Virus record (IMG/VR): IMGVR_UViG_3300030101_001881
Coordinates: 1-34,303 of that record
Source: a virus
Direction: 5' to 3' (one strand)
DNA length: 34,303 nucleotides
The notes beneath the pieces were generated by a model, which did no database searches, was not told where the DNA came from, and saw only the letters and a program-made list of their open reading frames with translations. A program made the position numbers and the translations under genes. Below are positions 32,628 to 34,303 of this stretch, in pieces (position 1 is the first letter of the stretch; each line of letters opens with the position of its first letter).

Positions 32628-32898
32628 GTGTGAGAGTGTCTTGTGTAGGTGTTATATACGTATAGTAGGAGCGCCCAGTTTTTTGGGGGGTGGGGGTCTG
32701 CCCCTGGCTAAAATTATAGGGTCATCGGGTGTGTATCCCGACTACATTACTTGCAATTACAATAGGTTAACTATGCTGTGTGCCAAACGTGTGCCAAACA
32801 CCAGGCATATCTAAAACAAAATCAAATCTTCTGGGGGGTCTGCCTTGTACGCGCGACCCCTGCCTCAGCCTATGCAATATACACACAAATCCACAACA
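32628..32898. other. Gap between terS and terL
   Basis: No convincing gene lies here. The gap has G-rich plus-strand runs (32683-32704) with GGGG-TCTG-CCCC. A GGGGTC/GACCCC inverted pair lies near 32831-32859, and GGGGGTCTGCC occurs twice. GTGTGCCAAA appears twice in direct repeat at 32778-32787 and 32789-32798, the same word as the attP arm-like sites. A packaging (cos/pac) site or a vestige of another element is possible. Confidence 0.5.
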
Positions 32899-33312
32899 CT
32901 ATCCAGCTTCTGCACTGACCTCACCACCTGACCAAGTCAATGTGATCTGCCCAGCTTGCTGCTTATCCTCTTGCTTATCACGTAAGCCTAGTGGCTGCAT
33001 CTGTCGTATATGTTTATCCATGTGATCTGCTTGCAGTCTCCGCCGCTGTACTTCAGCCATAGCCAGCTTTGGATCTGTTGGTAGCTCTGCCTCAACCAGG
33101 TCTAATATCTGATCACGCATAACCTCACACTGCAATGAACGTGCTGTGCGATACTGTGTGTATGCATCTTCGTTCTCTTGCACATATCTTAAGATAGTAC
33201 GCCATGAAGGTAAGTGATCGTTCTCGTTACAAATACGTGTAAGGCTTACACCTTCCGCTATTGCTTCGCAGATTTCTTCTAGCTGTGCTTTTGTTACATT
33301 ACGTTTTGGCAT
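32899..33312 (-). CDS. terS: Terminase small subunit
   Basis: This 137-residue protein has an N-terminal helix-turn-helix (LEEICEAIAEGVSLTRICNE and SWRTILRYVQE). YTQYRTARSLQCEVMRDQIL and DPKLAMAEVQRRRLQADHM match the phage terminase-small-subunit-like family. It recognises the packaging site and recruits TerL. It is preceded by a 290-nt gap with regulatory features. Confidence 0.85.
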   Translation of the reverse strand: MPKRNVTKAQLEEICEAIAEGVSLTRICNENDHLPSWRTILRYVQENEDAYTQYRTARSLQCEVMRDQILDLVEAELPTDPKLAMAEVQRRRLQADHMDKHIRQMQPLGLRDKQEDKQQAGQITLTWSGGEVSAEAG

Positions 33313-33604
33313 TGTGTACCTAAGAAAAAGACCTGACTAGACTGGTTTACAGTTGAGACAGCATAAGCGCCAGTTGATTATGAATCTAGCCAGGTAAGTT
33401 AGTTGTTGAGGTATGGAATATACAGGCATTCCAGGCTGTCGTGCTGACAGCTCAGACCGTTACTTTGCGACAAGAAAAGGAGGAGCTGCCAGCGTTTGAC
33501 ATAACTTAAACAACATCTGCCTAAGTATATCATATCCCATACTACATTTCGTGCACTCATACAAGCAATAGTTTTTTTTCAGTCAAGTAACATGACATAT
33601 ATCG
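33313..33604. promoter_or_regulatory. Non-coding leader before terS with hairpin and shared block
   Basis: No convincing gene lies here. A possible minus-strand extended -10 box (TGATATACT, 33532-33524) faces terS. A perfect 6-bp hairpin GCTGTC-GTGCT-GACAGC lies at 33435-33451. On the plus strand GCGACAAGAAAAGGAGG (33467-33483) followed by TTTGACAT closely resembles the exonuclease leader and start. A 28-codon plus-strand frame (33413-33499) covers this block but has no other support. Confidence 0.4.
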
Positions 33605-34033
33605 TCAAAAGTACTCTGCCAAGATCTCATCATCCGTATACTTGAGCTTTGCCCAGAGCCTTATTAAAGCATCCTGGTATCTGCGTTTGATCTGTCTACC
33701 ATCACGCAATCCATTCATTCTTGCAAGCTTCTGCCATTGCGCGCCTCGCTCACGAAAGGCAGCGCTATGGCTGACAGCCCAAACCATCTTACGATCATCT
33801 GCATCCATGTGCATTATGCCAAGAATAAGAGCTTTGTCATACTGTGTTACTTGCTTTGGAGATGGTGCTGGTAGCTTTGGTTTAAACTCTGTGCTGCCAT
33901 ACGCCGACCACTGCTGTTGATACTCAGGCCATGATCCTAGCTTTTGTTTTCGTATTGCCGGGGGAAGAGCTCGCTCTGTTTCTGCTGCTTGGAAAAACAT
34001 ATCACTGAGCTGTGCTACATCTGGGTTATCCAC
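33605..34033 (-). CDS. DUF6362-like HTH protein, first late gene
   Basis: This 142-residue protein uses GTG 34033, with CGGAG 8 nt upstream. LPPAIRKQKLGSWPEYQQQW, then PSPKQVTQYDKALILGIMHM and DGRQIKRRYQDALIRLWAKL match the DUF6362 phage family with a C-terminal helix-turn-helix. Members commonly sit just upstream of terS. A role in late regulation or packaging is likely, and it is the obvious candidate to bind the adjacent 13-bp repeats, which is inference. Confidence 0.75.
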   Translation of the reverse strand: MDNPDVAQLSDMFFQAAETERALPPAIRKQKLGSWPEYQQQWSAYGSTEFKPKLPAPSPKQVTQYDKALILGIMHMDADDRKMVWAVSHSAAFRERGAQWQKLARMNGLRDGRQIKRRYQDALIRLWAKLKYTDDEILAEYF

Positions 34034-34203
34034 AAAGATTGCTCCGAAAAAATATGATGGCTATATACACTTAGTGTATTCACTTAGTGTATACTCTTTG
34101 TGTATTTATCGCTTTTGCAAATGAGCTTTATGTTTGCTCATTTACAACGCTGTGTAATCACTTAGTGTTAACACTTAGTGTATACTGTGTTGCGACTGCG
34201 TCG
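34034..34203 (-). promoter_or_regulatory. Late leader with 13-bp iterons and hairpin
   Basis: Two arrays of a 13-bp unit with the palindromic core ACACTTAGTGT occur. Array A holds three units (34067-34105, the third diverged) and array B two units (34158-34183). A hairpin AAATGAGC/GCTCATTT (34119-34143) separates them. In array B neighbouring units create a perfect 12-bp palindrome AGTGTTAACACT (34164-34175). The arrays lie downstream of the promoter and upstream of the first late gene. Confidence 0.75.
34067..34183. repeat. Five copies of a 13-bp palindromic repeat
   Basis: Core positions are 34067-34077, 34080-34090, 34093-34103 (variant ACTCTTTGTGT), 34158-34168 and 34171-34181. Within each array the spacing is exactly 13 bp. 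A protein-binding array of operators or iterons is the natural reading. Confidence 0.85.
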
Positions 34204-34233
34204 ATTATAAGAACACCCAAAAAACCTAGTCAA
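34204..34233 (-). promoter_or_regulatory. Strong sigma-70-type late promoter
   Basis: On the minus strand TTGACT (34233-34228), 18 nt and a perfect TATAAT (34209-34204). It points at the iteron arrays and the late operon, with a predicted start near 34197. It is the best promoter in the window. Confidence 0.75.
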
Positions 34234-34237
34234 TCCC

Positions 34238-34303
34238 CTATTTTTCCACAAACGTCTGACTTGCTATTTGACGTACGTCCTCGTGTATTAACGTATAAGT
34301 TTT
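34238..34303 (-). other. Open frame entering from the right edge
   Basis: Read from the edge on the minus strand, the frame KTYTLIHEDVRQIASQTFVEK stops at TAG 34240-34238. If the window is circular, it is the exact in-frame continuation of the gene started at 36. On its own it could be the tail of another gene or chance. Confidence 0.3.

Noticed and set aside
33413-33499. 28-codon plus-strand frame covering the shared GCGACAAG block
   Set aside because: It is short, opposite to all late genes, and has no recognisable sequence. The block looks regulatory rather than coding.
34110-34145. Eleven-codon minus-strand frame (MSKHKAHLQKR) in the late leader
   Set aside because: No ribosome-binding site, and the sequence is explained by the hairpin at 34119-34143.
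34067-34183. CRISPR array
   Set aside because: Repeats are 13 bp, palindromic and directly adjacent without spacers. They are operators or iterons.

Overview
This window looks like most or all of the genome of a temperate, short-tailed tailed phage. The virion module is T7-like: a head-tail connector portal, tail tubular proteins A and B, and a set of large internal virion proteins. No T7-type RNA polymerase gene is visible. A tyrosine integrase, an excisionase-like protein, a repressor and a Cro-like protein indicate lysogeny. A tRNA 3' tail lies next to the integrase with phage genes on both sides, so it is attP and the sequence comes from a free phage rather than an integrated prophage. 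Many small proteins, and the tail-fibre repeats, resemble (from memory) those of marine podophages, so a marine proteobacterial host, probably alphaproteobacterial, is likely but inferred. Nothing here fixes the host.

Layout. Positions 1-2748 (minus): an early operon of Cro-like regulator, VRR-NUC nuclease, a damaged cytosine-5 DNA methyltransferase, a DnaJ-like zinc-finger miniprotein, a PAPS-reductase-like enzyme and a gene start running off the edge. Positions 2749-2834: the genetic switch. Positions 2835-6382 (plus): repressor, a PD-(D/E)XK exonuclease, two duplicated small proteins, an ERF single-strand annealing protein, a small protein with an SSB-like acidic tail and an Xis-like protein. 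Positions 6365-7504 (minus): integrase, then attP at about 7660-7690. Positions 7801-34033 (minus): the late region, transcribed towards low coordinates. It runs DUF6362-like protein, TerS, TerL, two structural or accessory proteins, portal, Bbp19-like protein, scaffold, capsid, decoration-like protein, tail tubular A and B, internal virion proteins (one with an ADP-ribosyltransferase-like domain), an S74 tail fibre, small membrane proteins, a 3TM holin, an M15 endolysin and a group of tiny lysine-rich proteins.

Regulation. Two related operator-like elements, CTTGAC-N(7-8)-TTACAAG, lie at the cro/repressor switch and at the exonuclease promoter, and the cro and integrase promoters share a TTGTAA -35 box. 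A near-consensus minus-strand promoter at 34204-34233 faces the late operon and is followed by two arrays of a 13-bp repeat built on the palindrome ACACTTAGTGT. Two intrinsic terminators stand 12-13 nt before late gene starts (26049 and 18227), which implies read-through or antitermination control.

Most notable: a methyltransferase gene that has lost its catalytic PCQ segment and frame but keeps two long overlapping open frames, both resembling known methyltransferase C-termini; a virion protein carrying an ART domain; a family of tiny basic proteins ending in S(I/M)MGSYG; the iteron-containing late leader; and an open frame crossing the two window ends, which hints that the window is one circular genome.
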